Source: Promerops cafer
Lineage: Eukaryota; Chordata; Aves; Passeriformes; Nectariniidae
Direction: 5' to 3'
DNA: 64,000 bases
Assembly: GCA_013398275.1 (NCBI GenBank)
Contig: VZSE01014412.1
Location: 78,502 to 142,501 of the forward strand
Numbering within the stretch: position 1 is the first letter of the stretch; every line of letters begins with the position of its first letter. The notes under the pieces are model-generated. The model was not told the origin of the DNA. It was given only the letters and a program-made list of their open reading frames with translations, and did not search any database. Both the position numbers and the translations under genes were made by a program. Below are positions 35,339-49,080 of the stretch, piece after piece.

Positions 35339-37891
35339 AAGAAAGATTCAGCAGCAGGACAGCTGATTTTAATTATTTATGGTGTTGTTTCTAAACCAGT
35401 ACATTTGAACATTTGGTTTATTATCTGGAAGAACATATCTATTTTTTATATTGACCTACTGCATGCAAACACATGAATTTAGGCCCTAAACTCTAATTTT
35501 TAAGGACAGTGAAAAAAATTAGGAGGCAGGTCAGTGTAGGTAGAGTTCGTATCTTATCTGAACAGCTGATATAGCTGGAAAATACAGAGGAAAAATTGAA
35601 TACACAAGCCCTTTCTCCACTTTTAATTAGAAGATTCTGTTTTCAAATGATGAGGCGTATTTTCATGTTGGAGAAAACATCTTTTTTTCACTGAGAAATT
35701 TAAAAGGCACAAAATTTTGAGCTGAAAGATCAGCTCGGTTTTTGATAGGCGTCTCCTAAAGGAGACAAGGCAAGGTGCTAATGGTAGAAAAAAGCAAACA
35801 AACCCCAGTGGCTGGAGGTCAAAGCTGCACAAGTTCAAACGAGAAGCTAACTGCTCATAACTAAATTACAATTAATCGTTATCGGAACAAATACAAGATG
35901 AAGCCAAGATCTCTTGAGTGTCAAATCAAGCAGGACAGCTCTCTGGATGAAAAGTGTCAGCCAGACACCAGTGAATGCAGCTAATTGTATTCAGTGCAGG
36001 GGTGACTAGGAGACTTGTAACACTGGGGTCAGTGAATGATTGCATTTTGTTTACATAGCTGTGAAGGTGGTCTATGCTTCTATGCCAGAGTAAAAGACAA
36101 AAATTATGCTGATAGAAGTTAGATCTTTCTTAATAAACTATATCTGAAGCCAAAATTGTATGATTCCAGTAAAAAGTGCACCCCTAATTTACAAAGTTAC
36201 TTGCCAAAAAATCTGGGGTTACCCGAGGAGCGAAGTGACTCTTTTTGCATCTCTTTGTTTTTTGTTTTAGTTTCTTTAATTTGGACACTGACTGTAGCAA
36301 GTGAGAGGGCTGTTGAAATGTGGATATTTCAAACACATCCTGAAACTGGGTTAGCCCAGGTGAAATAGACCTGTGTGTGTAGTCATTGAATAGGAAGTCT
36401 CTTTAACAACATCCACAGCCTCTTAAACAAATGTAGAGTGAAACATCATCCTGTGAACCCATTCAAGAAAGGAGGAGACATAGCTCTTCCCTGTAGGGAC
36501 TGTATCCACAGAGCCCTTAAGGGTGATAAGGTGCACTCACTTCCATGAAAACGAAAAATGGCTAAATTGGATAATTAACATCCTTGTACAGTTATGTTTT
36601 AACTGAATGAGGCATACAGAAAAATAGCAATAGCCTCCTTGGGAACGTATGTAGAAAAATTATTTTTAATATAGGGTAACTAGTAATTATTTTTTAAATG
36701 GCTACCTTTGCCACTCAGATCTTCAAATGTTATTGTTTCTTTTGGGGTGTCTTATTTTTTGTGTACTGGACACCCAAAACAAACTCAAGGAAGGGCACTC
36801 ATGCATCACTGTAGAAGAATCTGCTTGGTTTAAGTACCACTCTAAAAGACATCACCAAACAAGGGCAAGTGAGGTAATCAGTCACTTTCGAATGGTTTGT
36901 CCCACAGTGGAGTAGACTTGTGAGTGCACATTGTCCTGCATTACTCCTGGGTTGCTGAAACACTGATCTCTATGGTTTTCAAACACAAGCGTTTAATACT
37001 GCTGCAAGCCTTTAGCATTTCCCTGTCTAGCAGTCATGACAGAGGGTAGTTTTATCTTGTGAGGGTTGCCTCCGGCCAGTAGTGTGGCAAGGCTGCCATG
37101 GCTGGAGGGAGAACATGCATGATCCTTCTGCTACTATTTTATCAGTGAGGGAGAGTCTGCTGCTGTTACGTGCTGCTGTTACATGCTTGAAAAGTTGCAC
37201 TGTAAATCAGGTCGGTGATGTTGCATCATGGTAATATATGCTAGGTTGCAAAGTTGTTTTCATCATGGCTTTAAGCAGCAGTGCTTTTCTCCTGGTACGT
37301 GCATGTTTAGAGAATTAAAAGAGTCAAGTGCAACATGCTGATCTAGGAAAGAAGGTCAAACCACTTTTATAGTTTCCTATTGTCTCCCTTTTTTTCCACA
37401 GCATTTATGACTTTCTCTTCAAATAACAGTCCTGCTGCTGCAGACCTTCAATCTCTCTTAACCTCATGGATTCTTTACATACCTGTCAGTGGCCACAACA
37501 GACCAGCTATTGCTTAGAGACAGCTGTTGACATCCAACTCATTTTATTTGCCTTAGCTACATGATCAGTGTCACCCCAAAAGGGATTTATCTGGTTCACT
37601 TGCTGGCGTAGCTGCTTCAAGAGATGGCAGATTGAAGATCCTTGCTTCTCTGGTCTGGAGTAAAACTGTGTGCTAAAGATATGTGCATGTGAGAATGAAG
37701 AACCTCTGTGGAAATGAAAAACCACTATATTCTTAGAAATGGTTGGCCTGTGCAAGTGGTGAGTGGAACGGTCAATCATCTCAGCCCACTTTGTGTACCA
37801 GATATGGGAGGATGTGCCCATACTAGTGAACATTTATATAGGTATAGGCTATTTTAATATTGCTTGTCTGCTTTCTTCTAAGAAATAGCTT

Positions 37892-37899
37892 CTCTTTTT

Positions 37900-37937
<38 letters not shown>
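37892..37937. repeat. Poly-T/pyrimidine tract
   Basis: 46 bp of T with two C interruptions. I see no SINE or LINE body next to it. Confidence 0.95.
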
Positions 37938-37940
<3 letters not shown>

Positions 37941-39317
37941 GAAGGGGAATGCCAGACTTGACTAACAAAGACAAGAGCAGACTAAAAGTTTCCTTAACAG
38001 GAAGCCACTAGCTCTCCACTTAGCAAGTGGGGAGGAAAAGCCTTTAAAAATGCTCAAACTTTCTTATGCAAATTTCAGTTACACACAAGTTTTGGGAGAA
38101 CTTATTCAACAGTGAATTGAACAGTCTCTCAGTGACTATAAATGCACAGTACACAAAACTGTGTGCAGCACGGCACAGAAGTCTAAAGATGAGGGTGCTT
38201 TCAGGTCTCCCAGGGTGTTGTTCCACTGTTTCCAAACAATGTAGTTTTGGCTGAGGGTAATATGTTTTCTAAGAAAAGCATTAAAAGAGCTTTAAAGCAA
38301 AAATAGAGCATTTAAAGGCAAAGTAATGCAGTCCCTCTAGAGGAACATAATTTCTCAAATTAAGGCATTTATTATGGTTGTAGTCAGATAGTTTTTGAGT
38401 GACTGAAACACCTGCACATACAATTGCCATTATTAGAAAATGTCCCAGAGCCCTGTCAGAGATCAAGGATGCTTTCTAGCTGCTCTTCTCACATACATCA
38501 AGGAGATAATTTTTATCTCCAGACTGTTCTGCCTTGGACTTGGGAGCTGTACGCATACTTTCTTTGTGGCCTCGGTGATGCCAATCCCATGACACAAAGA
38601 TAAGCAGATGAGCAGTGACTGAAGCCTTGTTCAATGGTGAGATATCATCAGAGGGTAAAGCAGAAAGAGTGGTAAATGAGAGACAGGCCATTGTTAGCAG
38701 GTTGTCTTGTCTCACCAGTCCTCATGGTAAAAAGGAGCCTTATGGATGTGAAGCAGTTCTGCTGAACTAAAGAGCCACTGCAGCTGCCATAGTGTCCTTC
38801 CTAGAAAAGCAGTGTTGGTACCAAGATCTCTTCCCTGGACCTCTGTCTGTCTCTTGCAGACAGGCACAGAAAATCTTCTTGTAGGTTTCCACTGGATTTT
38901 GTGGGGCAGCCTGCAGAGGGCAAGGGCCTTGGTGTGTGTTAGATGTTGCCTTATAACTACGCTGTCTGACACACACCCCAGAGCTGAAGATCATTATGTG
39001 CCTGGCCCAATGGCTGTCAGAGAGACCAGTCTGCTTTTACATTTGAGTGAGCTACTTGTGGCTGAGGTATCCCAGGATACCTGACAAATCCTCAGGAGAG
39101 TGTTGCTTCATGAGCTAATGCTTCAGGGTGAGAAGTGCAGTCTGTCACTTTTGCTCTGGGACCAGTTTCCTCAGCTCAGCCCCTTCACAGATCAAAGGCA
39201 CAGTGTTTAATCATGGTGACATGGCCATACATCTTCAGGAGGACTGTCTGCCTACTCACCAGGCTCTTGGTGTGCAAGACCTGGGCTATATTATTCCTTC
39301 TGCTATGGTATCCCTCT

Positions 39318-39400
39318 GACTGAGTTTCCTCATCCATCAAGTGTGATAAGGATGCTACTCTCCTTTGTGAGGTCTGTTGCTGTGTGAATGAAAGCAGCGC
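39318..39400 (+). repeat. Possible MIR-like SINE remnant
   Basis: GAGTTTCCTCATCCATCAAG, then TGTGATAAGGATGCTACTCT and TGTGAGGTCTGTTG resemble the MIR segment running from CAGTTTCCTCATCTGTAAAA to the GTTGTTGTGAGGAT region. Confidence 0.4.
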
Positions 39401-42400
39401 ACAAGGGAGAAAATTGTGAGAGGGTAGAACTCAGCTCTGGCCTGCTGCCACTTATGGTGTGCTGCTGTGCTGTGGGTACAGAGTGACAGCTGTAATCCTT
39501 GTCAGGTAAGGGGAGAGGTGGTCTCCGATCTCTTTGCTCATCTTCTTGAGGAAGCAAGCTGTTTTATATATGTGGCTGGCATCTGAGAGAAATTACCATT
39601 CTCTAGGGAACTGAAAGTGCTTTTTGGTACTTCAGAGAATTTTATTCCCTAACAGAGAAGCACAGAACTTTTTACCTAGAAATAACCCTGGCCAAATCAA
39701 CTGTTTCTGGGTGTCCACAGCCTTAGGTTATCACACAGCCACATATGCTACACACCAGTAGATAAAGTGCTTTGGGCCCTGCTCGGGAGTGGGAGATGGT
39801 TAAGGAAATTCCTGGATACTACAGATGGCAGCAGTGGCAGGAATTACTCAGGAGGCAGCAGGTTTGTTTTTTTTTCTGACTCAGTGCTGATCCTTTACCT
39901 CTGCCTGGTTTTAGATAAACTGTGTTGTGCACAGTCACTGTCTTTCTGATGGTGTTTAAAACTGACATTTTGACACTTTTTTAGCATCAGCAGATGCTAC
40001 AGCACTTTTTGCAGTATCAGGTTGAGATCAGTTTTTTATGGGTCATGACAGACAAGGTAAGCAGTTTGGACATTAAGAGGTGATCTGTCCTACCCCTGCC
40101 CCGAGACCAGGCCTCGAAGACCCCAGCTGATTGTGGCAGATACCCCTATTACCTGTTCTTATACACCTGCAATGATAAGGCTTTCACACTTGCTGTTGGC
40201 AATCTGGTCCAGCATCTCCTTAGTTTTACTGACTGGGGGTGTCTCCTCACATTTACCTTGCAGCTCCCTAAATTGTGCACTCTGCAGTTGGAGCTAAGCA
40301 GTAGAAACATCATTTGGCACCAAACACTTCCACTTTGCAGAAAATAAGCAAATTATTCTTTTTCCTATTAAAGAAATGTGCAGAAATTAGGCATTCATAG
40401 TGCAAATATCTAGTTTCAGAATTTGCTTTCTGTCTTTATAATGAAAAGCCAACTAGGAGAATCCACCACTGCAGGCTGGATGTCTCAGGTGCCTGTGTGC
40501 CCTGACCTGCAGTTAGGACCAGTGACAGCACCAAACCTTAAACCCCATGTGAATGGCTCATGCTGTGACTGCTGCTGGTACCAGTCCTGGCAGGGGCCAG
40601 TTCAATCAGCAGGGCTGCAAGGTCTGGCACCACTTCACTCTGGCATTTCACAAGTCTGCAGCAGAGCTGGAGGCCATCGTGGTGGAGGTGGGTTTGTGCA
40701 TATGTGGGCAACTGAGTCAATCTGTGGGTGGCGGGAGGCCAGTGCTCACCTTTGGTGACCTTGTTCTCACCCACCCATCCCTGAGCACTCTCTCACCATG
40801 TCCTGGGCGTGTTTCTCTTTTTGGTTGTGTGAGGAACAAGCGGTTCCTGATGGACTTCAGTGGTTTCACCTGTGCTGGGCAGTGGCATTCAGCGTGTGCC
40901 CCACAGCACATCATCTGGGTGATCCTGGTGGGTGCTGACACCAGGTGGGGTTTGGGGCACAGCCAAGGCAGCACAGTGAGGCAACGAGTGGCACAGGGCA
41001 GCCTGGGAAGCCACATTCCTACCATGGTAACACCATAAAAAATTTTAAGGGCTTCCTGCAGAAGCAAACACAAATGAGGTTAATATCTCTTTCGAAAGCC
41101 TTCAAAGAACTTCAGATCAGGTCCTATGCCCCCTCCTGTCCTGTAAACTTATCTGTCAACTTCACTGCTACTAACCACATAGTTAAGCAAAGAGCTGGAT
41201 CCTGAATCAATCAGAACAGCTCCACTGAAGTCAACAGCGCAGTGATGTTATTTTAGTACCAGGGTGTGGTACAAACTTCAAATTAAAAATTAATTTATTA
41301 TCTGCCTGGATATAAATTCATGGTGCAGGTCCTCATTTTCCCATACTGTCCCGTCCTGCTAAAAATGCCAGCAGACGAGTTTGTCTTGTTTCAGCGTGGA
41401 TGTGTCTGCAGTTTTTGCTGCTGTGGGTCATAATCAGCATCCACTGCCTGCATAGCAATTCCCCTATAAATTTTCTCTTTCAAGGGTGGTCACTGCAGTT
41501 TCTCCTTACCCAGCAAAATTCTGTCCTCAAGTATCAATTTCAAACATGTGCATGTATCACAAGTCCACTTGTATATTGATTCATTTCTGTGCCTCTGCTT
41601 CATTTAGCAAGAATTTTGTGTTAGCCAAACTCTTGTAATTGCGTAATAGCAGAAAAAATACAAAAGAACACCACTTGCATCATTTATACTGCACATTTAC
41701 CAATATTCCTTGATGCATCTATTTCTTGTGTACCAAGTATGTGGCAATTTCACACAAATTGACTGCCACTTCACGGGAAGTGACTTTTAGCTATATGAAC
41801 CAGGGGAAACCACTATTATTTTTCATTTTTATTTTTCATTTCCCAACAATCAATTTAGTTCAAAACTGATATTTTGTAATACCTGAAATGAAAATGTTTT
41901 CTACCAGACTCTCCTGATGACTTTTTACTGTAAGATGGGCAACACTAGACAGATGGAAGCAGATCATTTCCACTAGAAAGGTCATCAGCCCTATTGCAAA
42001 AGTGGCCAGTTCCAGCTGGACATAAAATGACTGATTTTTAATGACAGTTTTTTTCAAGTCTGTTGGTTTGCTCATTTTTGCTCCACAGTGGCTTTCTACA
42101 TTTTCAACTGTTTTGACAAAAGCTCCAGAATTTCTGAAGTGCAGCTGTTTTCTGCTCAGCTCTAATAGTTACCTAAAAGCATTTTAATTTTAAGGGCATG
42201 TAGTCCTGCAGATAGAAATGTCAGCTCTAAAGAAGAAAGCAATTTTTCTCTTTTTTTGGTTAACCCATTTTTGGTGTGATTTAGGTGATCTCCAGCTGCA
42301 GTGGAAGGCTTGTTGATCTTGCTTCAGCTGAGGCCAGAGGCTGATCTCACAAACATTGTTTTTACAGGGTTGTGACTCTGCTGACGTCCTTTGGCTTCCT

Positions 42401-43107
42401 GTTCAGTGAGGCTGTGCTTGGCATCCTCGGATTTAGGCACAATGTGAATTTTCTTAGACTTCACCCTCCAGCCCTCATTTTGTTTCATCAGCCCTTCCCT
42501 GCCTGTGAATAATGGTCATGATCACATCATGCGGTGGCTGCGGGAAGGGAAGGTCCCCTCTGCTGCAGCCCTTTCGGTGGCAGCAGTGTGGGTGAGGTAG
42601 GTGTCCATGGGAAGGAGAGGGAGTGGGTTTCAGGCAGTTTCTGGTAGCATGTAAGAGATGCAGTGCGTGGTGATTCACCCCCTCAGCACCATTAAATCTT
42701 CAGATTATGAGTGGGTTGAATCCTGTAAGGTCGTAGGCACATTATAAAAATAAACACAGACCTCTGAGGTAGATAGGTTACTGGTGAGGGGGCAGTAGCG
42801 TGGATAAATCAGATCATTCCTCTTTTTTATAAACACTGAGAGCAAAATCAACTGTTCCTGCTGCCAGGCTCTAAGGCTTTGCCTCCTCTTTGCACTGCTG
42901 GTGTTGGTGCTGTAGTGCATATCTTTGACACCACGGAGAGGTCCTGCCCATGTAAAACTTTTTGAGTGCATTTGAAGGTGCTGAGTGCTGTTTTATGGTG
43001 CCAGACCACAATAATAACAATGGGCTAGTGAGGAACTTCTCTGAGACTTATTGAGCCCAGAATTAAAGGTCATGCATGTCCACACTTTTGTTTTGAGATA
43101 TAGTTAG

Positions 43108-43650
43108 GGAGGGAAGTAGATGGAGGGGAGAGATTATCCCCCTCCACTCAGGGCTCATCAGAGCACATCTAGAATACCATGTCCAGTTTCACACTCTCTC
43201 CCTCAAATACAGGGAAGCTGGGGCAAGATGTTAAGGGCTGGGGCACTTGCCCTGTGAGGAGAGGCTGAGGGATTTGGTCTAGTCCAGCCTGATGCAGAGA
43301 AGTCTTTGGAAGGACCTAAGAGCAACCTCCAGCACATACAAAGGGATGAGAAAGAAGACATTGCCAGAATCATAACAGCACTACACATTGGGAGGACAAG
43401 CAACAAGGGGCTGAAGTTGAAACAAGAGGCTCTGGCTGGATATAAGGATACACTTCCCCAAAGGAAAAGAGTCAAGCACTGGACCATGTCACCCAGTGAG
43501 GTTGTGCAGCCTCTGTTCTTAGAGTTTTTCAAGACTGGTCAGAGTCCCAAGAGACCTAGTCTGAGTTTACAGCTGTGTCTGCTTTGAGCAGGAAGTTGGA
43601 GTAGGGACTTGACATCCCTTCCCGCCTGATACCGTGTGATCCTGTGTCTA
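43108..43650 (+). mobile_element. Degraded CR1 LINE, ORF2 C-terminal part plus 3' tail
   Basis: ATTATCCCCCTCCACTCAGG, CATCTAGAATACCATGTCCAG, AGGAGAGGCTGAGGGA, then GTTGTGCAGCCTCTGTTCTT and CTGCTTTGAGCAGG to a tail GTGTGATCCTGTG follow CR1 order. The frame is broken in several places and part of the middle is rearranged or very diverged. Confidence 0.75.
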
Positions 43651-46600
43651 GGTATCCCACACTCCGAGGTCACAGAAACTTTTAGGTGAAGTTTTTGGGC
43701 GAAGGGTTGAAAAGATTAAAAAGAATGCATTTTAACCCCTCTCTCCAGCTTTGACCAACTGATTTCACTCCAGTCCAGCAGCAGTGATACTTCCTCTGAT
43801 TTCTCTAACCATGATCAGGCAGTGGGCTTGTGTACATGTTGTCCTGGCAGCTCAGAGGATGGGTGCTGGGCAAAGGGGATAGGGTGCCTGCTGCCTGAGG
43901 AGATTCTAATGCTAAAACAGGATTTAATCAAGTGGGATTGGCTGAGCCTTTTGGGATGCATTGTAGGCTCAGAGACAGGAACAGAAATCCAGCTTTGCCC
44001 AGCAAGATATATCCAGTGGGATACCTTAGCAAGTAAGCTGTTGATAGAGATACAATGCATGTAATATTGGCCAATTTTGACAGTTTTAGTCTCCACAGAA
44101 TACAAAATCAATATTGTACTACAGCATTAAAATAATTTCCCCAGAATACAAAATCTCCTCAGAATACAAAATCAATATAATGAAAATAATTGCAATTATT
44201 TGTGGTGTTTCACTTCCCAACCTAAAACTAGTTGTGTGCAAAATCATCATCACCAAGACTAGGGCACCCTTGTTGCCTGTGGGGCAGTCACTGTGCTCAA
44301 CAGTGCCACTGTATCATACTTTTTCCTTCTTTCCTTGCAGATCAGTAACTCAGTGTGAGTCTCTTCCCTCCCTGTGGATCCCAGTGTTAAGAAGCCAGCA
44401 GCCGTCAAGAGAAGTCACCGTGTTTGTGTGTTGGTGGTTTTTTTATGAATGCAGGAATTACCACAATTGAATGAATAATTCATTCATGAAAATGATGCTT
44501 GAAAAAGAAAAGTATTCTTCTATTATTCTTGGAAATTGTTAACCCAGTTACTTGTTTTTGCCTTTGCTGTGGTGGGACCTGGTAGCGGCTGTCATTGAGA
44601 GCCAGCAAGTTCATCTCAGTGAAAGTTAGTGAGTGGGGGGGGGCAGGAAAGATGCAGGCCCTTCCACGCTGTCACTGTTGGCTTTTGTGGGTGTTCTCAG
44701 AAAGTCCTGCCGGGCGTCCTGGGTGACTCACTGGCAGCTGACTGAAGGCAGGCAGGAGGCCAGCAGCCCCTGCACAACTGGAAAGTACAGAGCCAACCCC
44801 GTGTGAGCCAGAAAAACGAGAAGATGACATGCAGAGATGTGTCTGTTTGCCTGTCTTGTCTGTCTGTCACAAGGCTAGAAAAAACAGTGACTCTGTGCTC
44901 TTCGTAGGATATATGGGAGCTTGGTGCTGTGAAGTCACCTTTGTTCTTGCAAGAGGGACTGTTGGATGGTCATGCAGGAAGATGAGGAGCTATTGCAGGC
45001 TTTATCCAGGCTTCCTGGCAAACACTTTCTAGGACATACATGGTCTTTCACAGGTATAGTGTAGTATCCCTTTAGGGCCAGGGTCAAGTTTACTCAGTAA
45101 AAACTACCCACTCCCTTATGAAGCTCCTGCTTTCTGGCAGGCAAGTGATGGATACCCAAAGGGATAATGCACATGGTCATAAAGGGGTGGGGGTGCAAAA
45201 TACAGTCCAAGTCTCATCTCCTTCACTGGGGGCTCTGAAGAGCATATTTGGATAGCCCATTCTGCATATTCATCCTGGAGCTCATGAAGCCTTTTTCCTG
45301 CAGAGCTATGCTTTCAGCTTTTGTGACAGGAAATCTCTGACTGGAGGTCTTTTTGTGCTGGGCTTCTTTATAAGATGTCCCTTCTCTGTGGACTTGCTGG
45401 TACACAAGGAAGGTTATCCTTCTCCCTCCACCCCTTGGGCCACTCACCCAGACAAACTCTTGTTGTAAATGTGGAAGAATTTAATTTTCTTCAAAACTCC
45501 TATCTATCCTTGAGACTCATGGTTGGCTGTGGCTAACAGGCTCAAGGCTGCCTGGCAGGGTATTTCTGAGTGAGGGGACAGGCAGGGAGGTCAGGAGGGT
45601 CAGGAAGAGAAACAGACACCCATTCTGATTCCTGGCACTTTTAAAAAGAGTCAAGAAGAATGGCTGCAGAGGGTGACCCCAGGTGGGATTTTGTTGCTGC
45701 CCACAGAACCCTGCCTAGACAGAGCTGCAGTTCACAGTCCACCAGCAGCACATGCCTGTGGCTTTACCATGGCCCTGCCTGGACATCCCAGAGCTGTGTC
45801 TGACACTGGTTCCTTCACCAGGCATGATCCCGATCCTCACCCACCTGCCTATATCCAGTCCCCTTTCCTGGGGAATTTCCCAGTGCTGAATCCTTGCCAG
45901 TTCCTTCCTGGCTATGGATGCCCCAGGCTCATTAACCAGGAAGGGTCACTGGTACCTGTCCCTGCAGGCCAGGTGCAGCTGCAGCCGAGCCAAGCCATGG
46001 TATTTCAGAGAGCAAGCACCCTCCCCCCAGCCCCAGATCCCACTGACACCTAAGTTATTCATCAAAGGCAGGAAAAAAGCCTTCCTGGTTTCAAGCCTCT
46101 GGGGAAATGCTGGGGCATGGCTTCAGCATGATAAAATGCAGAGCAAATGGTGATTCAATTTTGATTCAAAGCCCCTGGCAAAGGGCAGAGACAACTTGGC
46201 TTTATCTCTTTTTACCTTGAAAGGGCAGTTCTCCACCAGTATCACATCCTGGGAGGGACAAAAATACACATCCTCCTTCCCCAGGGCCAAAAGTGGGAGG
46301 GTTTTGTGAGGGAAGTCCATTGAAATGTCCACAAAATCCACATCACTTGTCTCCAGCTAACAAGTACCATTCTGTACCATGACTCAGATTGCATGGAAAA
46401 TGCTGCAAACTGCTTTCTGGGGGTAGGAATTGAGGTAATCCCGCTTCCAGTGGGCAAGGTAAAGAGGCTTGCTGGAGCACCACAACTGCTCTTGCTGATG
46501 CACACCTTGAGAGCCCCACAAGTGATGCTCAGGGGACAAGCCTACAGAAGTTTACATAACAGCAGTTCAGCCTAGGGGGGTTGAATCACCACTTAGGTCG

Positions 46601-47872
46601 CTGTCCTAATATGGGCAGGATGTAAAACTCGGGAGTTTAAAGAGGGAACTGACACTAGTGTGTAGGGATGACAACAATGAAGTGTTCCTTTTTTTCAGTA
46701 AGAGTGTCTGATCTCCAGCTGAAAGAGGGAGTTTTTCAGAGTGCAAGCACATGCCTTCTGTGGTTTGTACCACCTGACAACCATTGAAGTTATAAAAATT
46801 GTCAAGTAAGTCTTTTCTGTGGTGAATGCAAGAGAAAGCTGCAAAAAGCAGTCCTCTAAAAACAACTGACCTCTGCAGATGTTCAGTACTTTGTAAAATC
46901 AAGGGTTGATAATGCTGGTGTGGGAGCAATGCAGCTTGCAATAGGCACTGTGTAACCTCTGCTACTGAGAGCCTGGTTTCCAAAGGTGAGGGTGGAGAGG
47001 AGGTGAGGTTAGTGTCTCAGATTTTAGGAACTCTCTAAACCCAGACACAGAGCCTAGTTTTAGAAGAGACTGTTTATTCTGTGCAGAGTTTCTACAAATC
47101 AAGTACACCAAGTGGTAGAATGTTTTATCTTATATTCAGTAAAATTTACACCTACCTAATACATATTCTCTGCCTACTTAATGAGTATTTATTTAGGTGG
47201 TATGCTGGAAACACAAAGTTCTTTTCTTCATTAAGCAACTTCTGTTGTAGAAGTTATCTGATGACATCAATTACATTTACAAAAGGTGAGAAAAAGTCAG
47301 CTTGAAGACATAAATTCCTTTTGTAGAGTTCAGCCTGGGGACAGATAATTCAGCTTTAAGACATCAATAGTAGCAGAACCCCATAGGCATCAAGCAGGAA
47401 CCAATTCGTTTTCATATGCTTGCAGTAACTGAAAATTCTTTCTTTTTCTGTGGGTGTTCTGTTTATTTTTAGTATCCCTTTACCAGATAAAAAGGTGTAG
47501 CAATCAATAATTCTTTAAGCCCAACCTAAAACCCAAGGGGACTCAGCAGCAGACAGGTCTGTGACACTGAACTCAGCAATATTCAGAAAAAACCCTCAGT
47601 GACAGATCCCTTCTGGAGCTACTGGAACAAATCTTTTAGGACACCTCTAATGCCACCACAGGGACATCAGCAAGCAATGCCACAGCTCTGCAGTGCTTGG
47701 CTACAGACATGCATGTGGCATATGCAGGATGACTCGGGCTTTTTTTGTTAGCCTGGCACTGTGCCAGGAATTATAAGCTCTACGTTTTTACAGAGAGAAT
47801 CAGTTTAGGCTCAGAGGACCAGGACCATTGGTACTACTTTACCAGCACCCAGAGCAAATCTGCTGCAGGTCA
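43651..47872. other. Intergenic sequence, 4.2 kb
   Basis: No gene recognised. A G-run of about ten bases lies near 44634. Open frames up to 126 codons (e.g. plus strand 45673-46053, proline-rich) show no domain. Confidence 0.6.
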
Positions 47873-49080
47873 TGGAATAGAGTAGAATCATTTAGATTGG
47901 AAAGGACCTCTAAGATCATGGAGTCCAACCTTTAAACCAGCACTGCCAAGTCCACCACTAAACTGTGTCCCTGAGTGCCACATCTACATGTCTTTTAATT
48001 ATATCCAGGGATGGTGACTCCACCACTTCCTGAACAACTTATCCCAATGCTTGACAACCCTGTCCATGAAGAAATGTCTCCTGATATCTAGTCTAAACCT
48101 CGCCTGCAGCAACTTGAGGCCTGTCACTTGTTCCCTGGAAGTAGAGGCCAACCCCCACCTGGCTACACCCTCCTTTCAGGGAGTTGTCAAGAGTGATAAG
48201 GTCTCCCCTGAGCCTCCTTTTCTCCAGGGTAAACAACCCCAGCTCCTTCAGCCACTCCCCATAAGACTTGTGCTCCAGCTCTCTTGCCTTTCTCTGGACT
48301 TGCACCATCACCTCAATGTCTTTCTTGCAGTGAGGGACCCAGAACCGGACACAGGATCTGAGGCATGGTCTCACCAGTGCTGAGTACAGGGGGATGATCC
48401 TGGCCCTGGGCCTGCTGGCCACACTATGGTGTGATCTGGAAAGGGGTGCCCTTGATCTCCTCATCCAGATAATTTAAAAAGATATTAAACAGAGCTGACC
48501 CCAAAACTGGGCCCTGGGGGCATCACTCATGACCAGTCACCAGCTGAATGTAGCTCTGTTCAGCACCACTCGGCCTGGCCATCCAGACAAATTTTACCCA
48601 GCAAACTCTTCACCCAGCCAGCTGTGGGCTGCTACTGTCTATAGGACAATGCTGTGGAAATGGTGTCAGAGGCTTTAATAAAGTCCAGGCAGGTGACAAC
48701 CACAGCCTATCCCTCATCCACTAAGCTCCTTGTCAAAGAAGATCAGGTTGGTCAAGCAGGACCTGCGTTTCAGGAACTTATGCTGGCTGGGCCTATGTCC
48801 TGCACATGCCGTGTGATGGCTCTCAAGATGATCTCCATGGCCTTCCCTGGCACCGAGGTCAGATTGACAGGCCTGGATCCTCCTTCTGGCCCTTCTTGTA
48901 GACACAGAAGTGTTACAGTTGCTAACTTCCAGTCACCTGGGACCTCCCAAGATAGCCAGGACTTCTGGTAATGATGAGAAGTGGCTCAATGAGCATTTCA
49001 ACTGGCTCTCCCTGGGATGGATCCCGTCTGGCACCATAGACTTGTGCATGTCTAAAGGCTGCAGCAGGACAACTTACATT
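47873..49080 (-). mobile_element. CR1 LINE, minus orientation, 1.2 kb, with internal deletion
   Basis: Reading down the minus strand, the element begins in the reverse-transcriptase region (about 49.08 kb) and ends in the tail at 47873 (AGAATCATTTAGATTGG). The stretch 48093-48464 still encodes IPLYSALVRP, HCKKDIEV, LEHKSYGEWLKELGLF and LEKRRLRGDL, the CR1 RT C terminus. Near 48440-48450 the sequence jumps from GGCCACACTATG to the GTGCCCTTGATCTCCTCATC region, skipping several hundred bases of the remembered CR1 consensus. Frameshifts make it inactive. Confidence 0.9.

Larger units (their letters stand above)
33246..43107. other. Intergenic sequence, 9.9 kb
   Basis: No gene recognised. Contains poly-T tracts at 35319-35338 and 37892-37937, a MIR-like remnant at 39.32 kb and a GC-richer patch at 40.44-41.04 kb. 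The rest is AT-rich unique sequence. Confidence 0.65.

Noticed and set aside
45871..45880. Perfect kB match GGGAATTTCC, and another at 58954-58963
   Set aside because: Around fifteen such matches are expected by chance in 64 kb; these are isolated and 25-38 kb from the promoter.
48093..48464. 123-codon minus-strand frame as a host gene
   Set aside because: It is the CR1 reverse-transcriptase C terminus.
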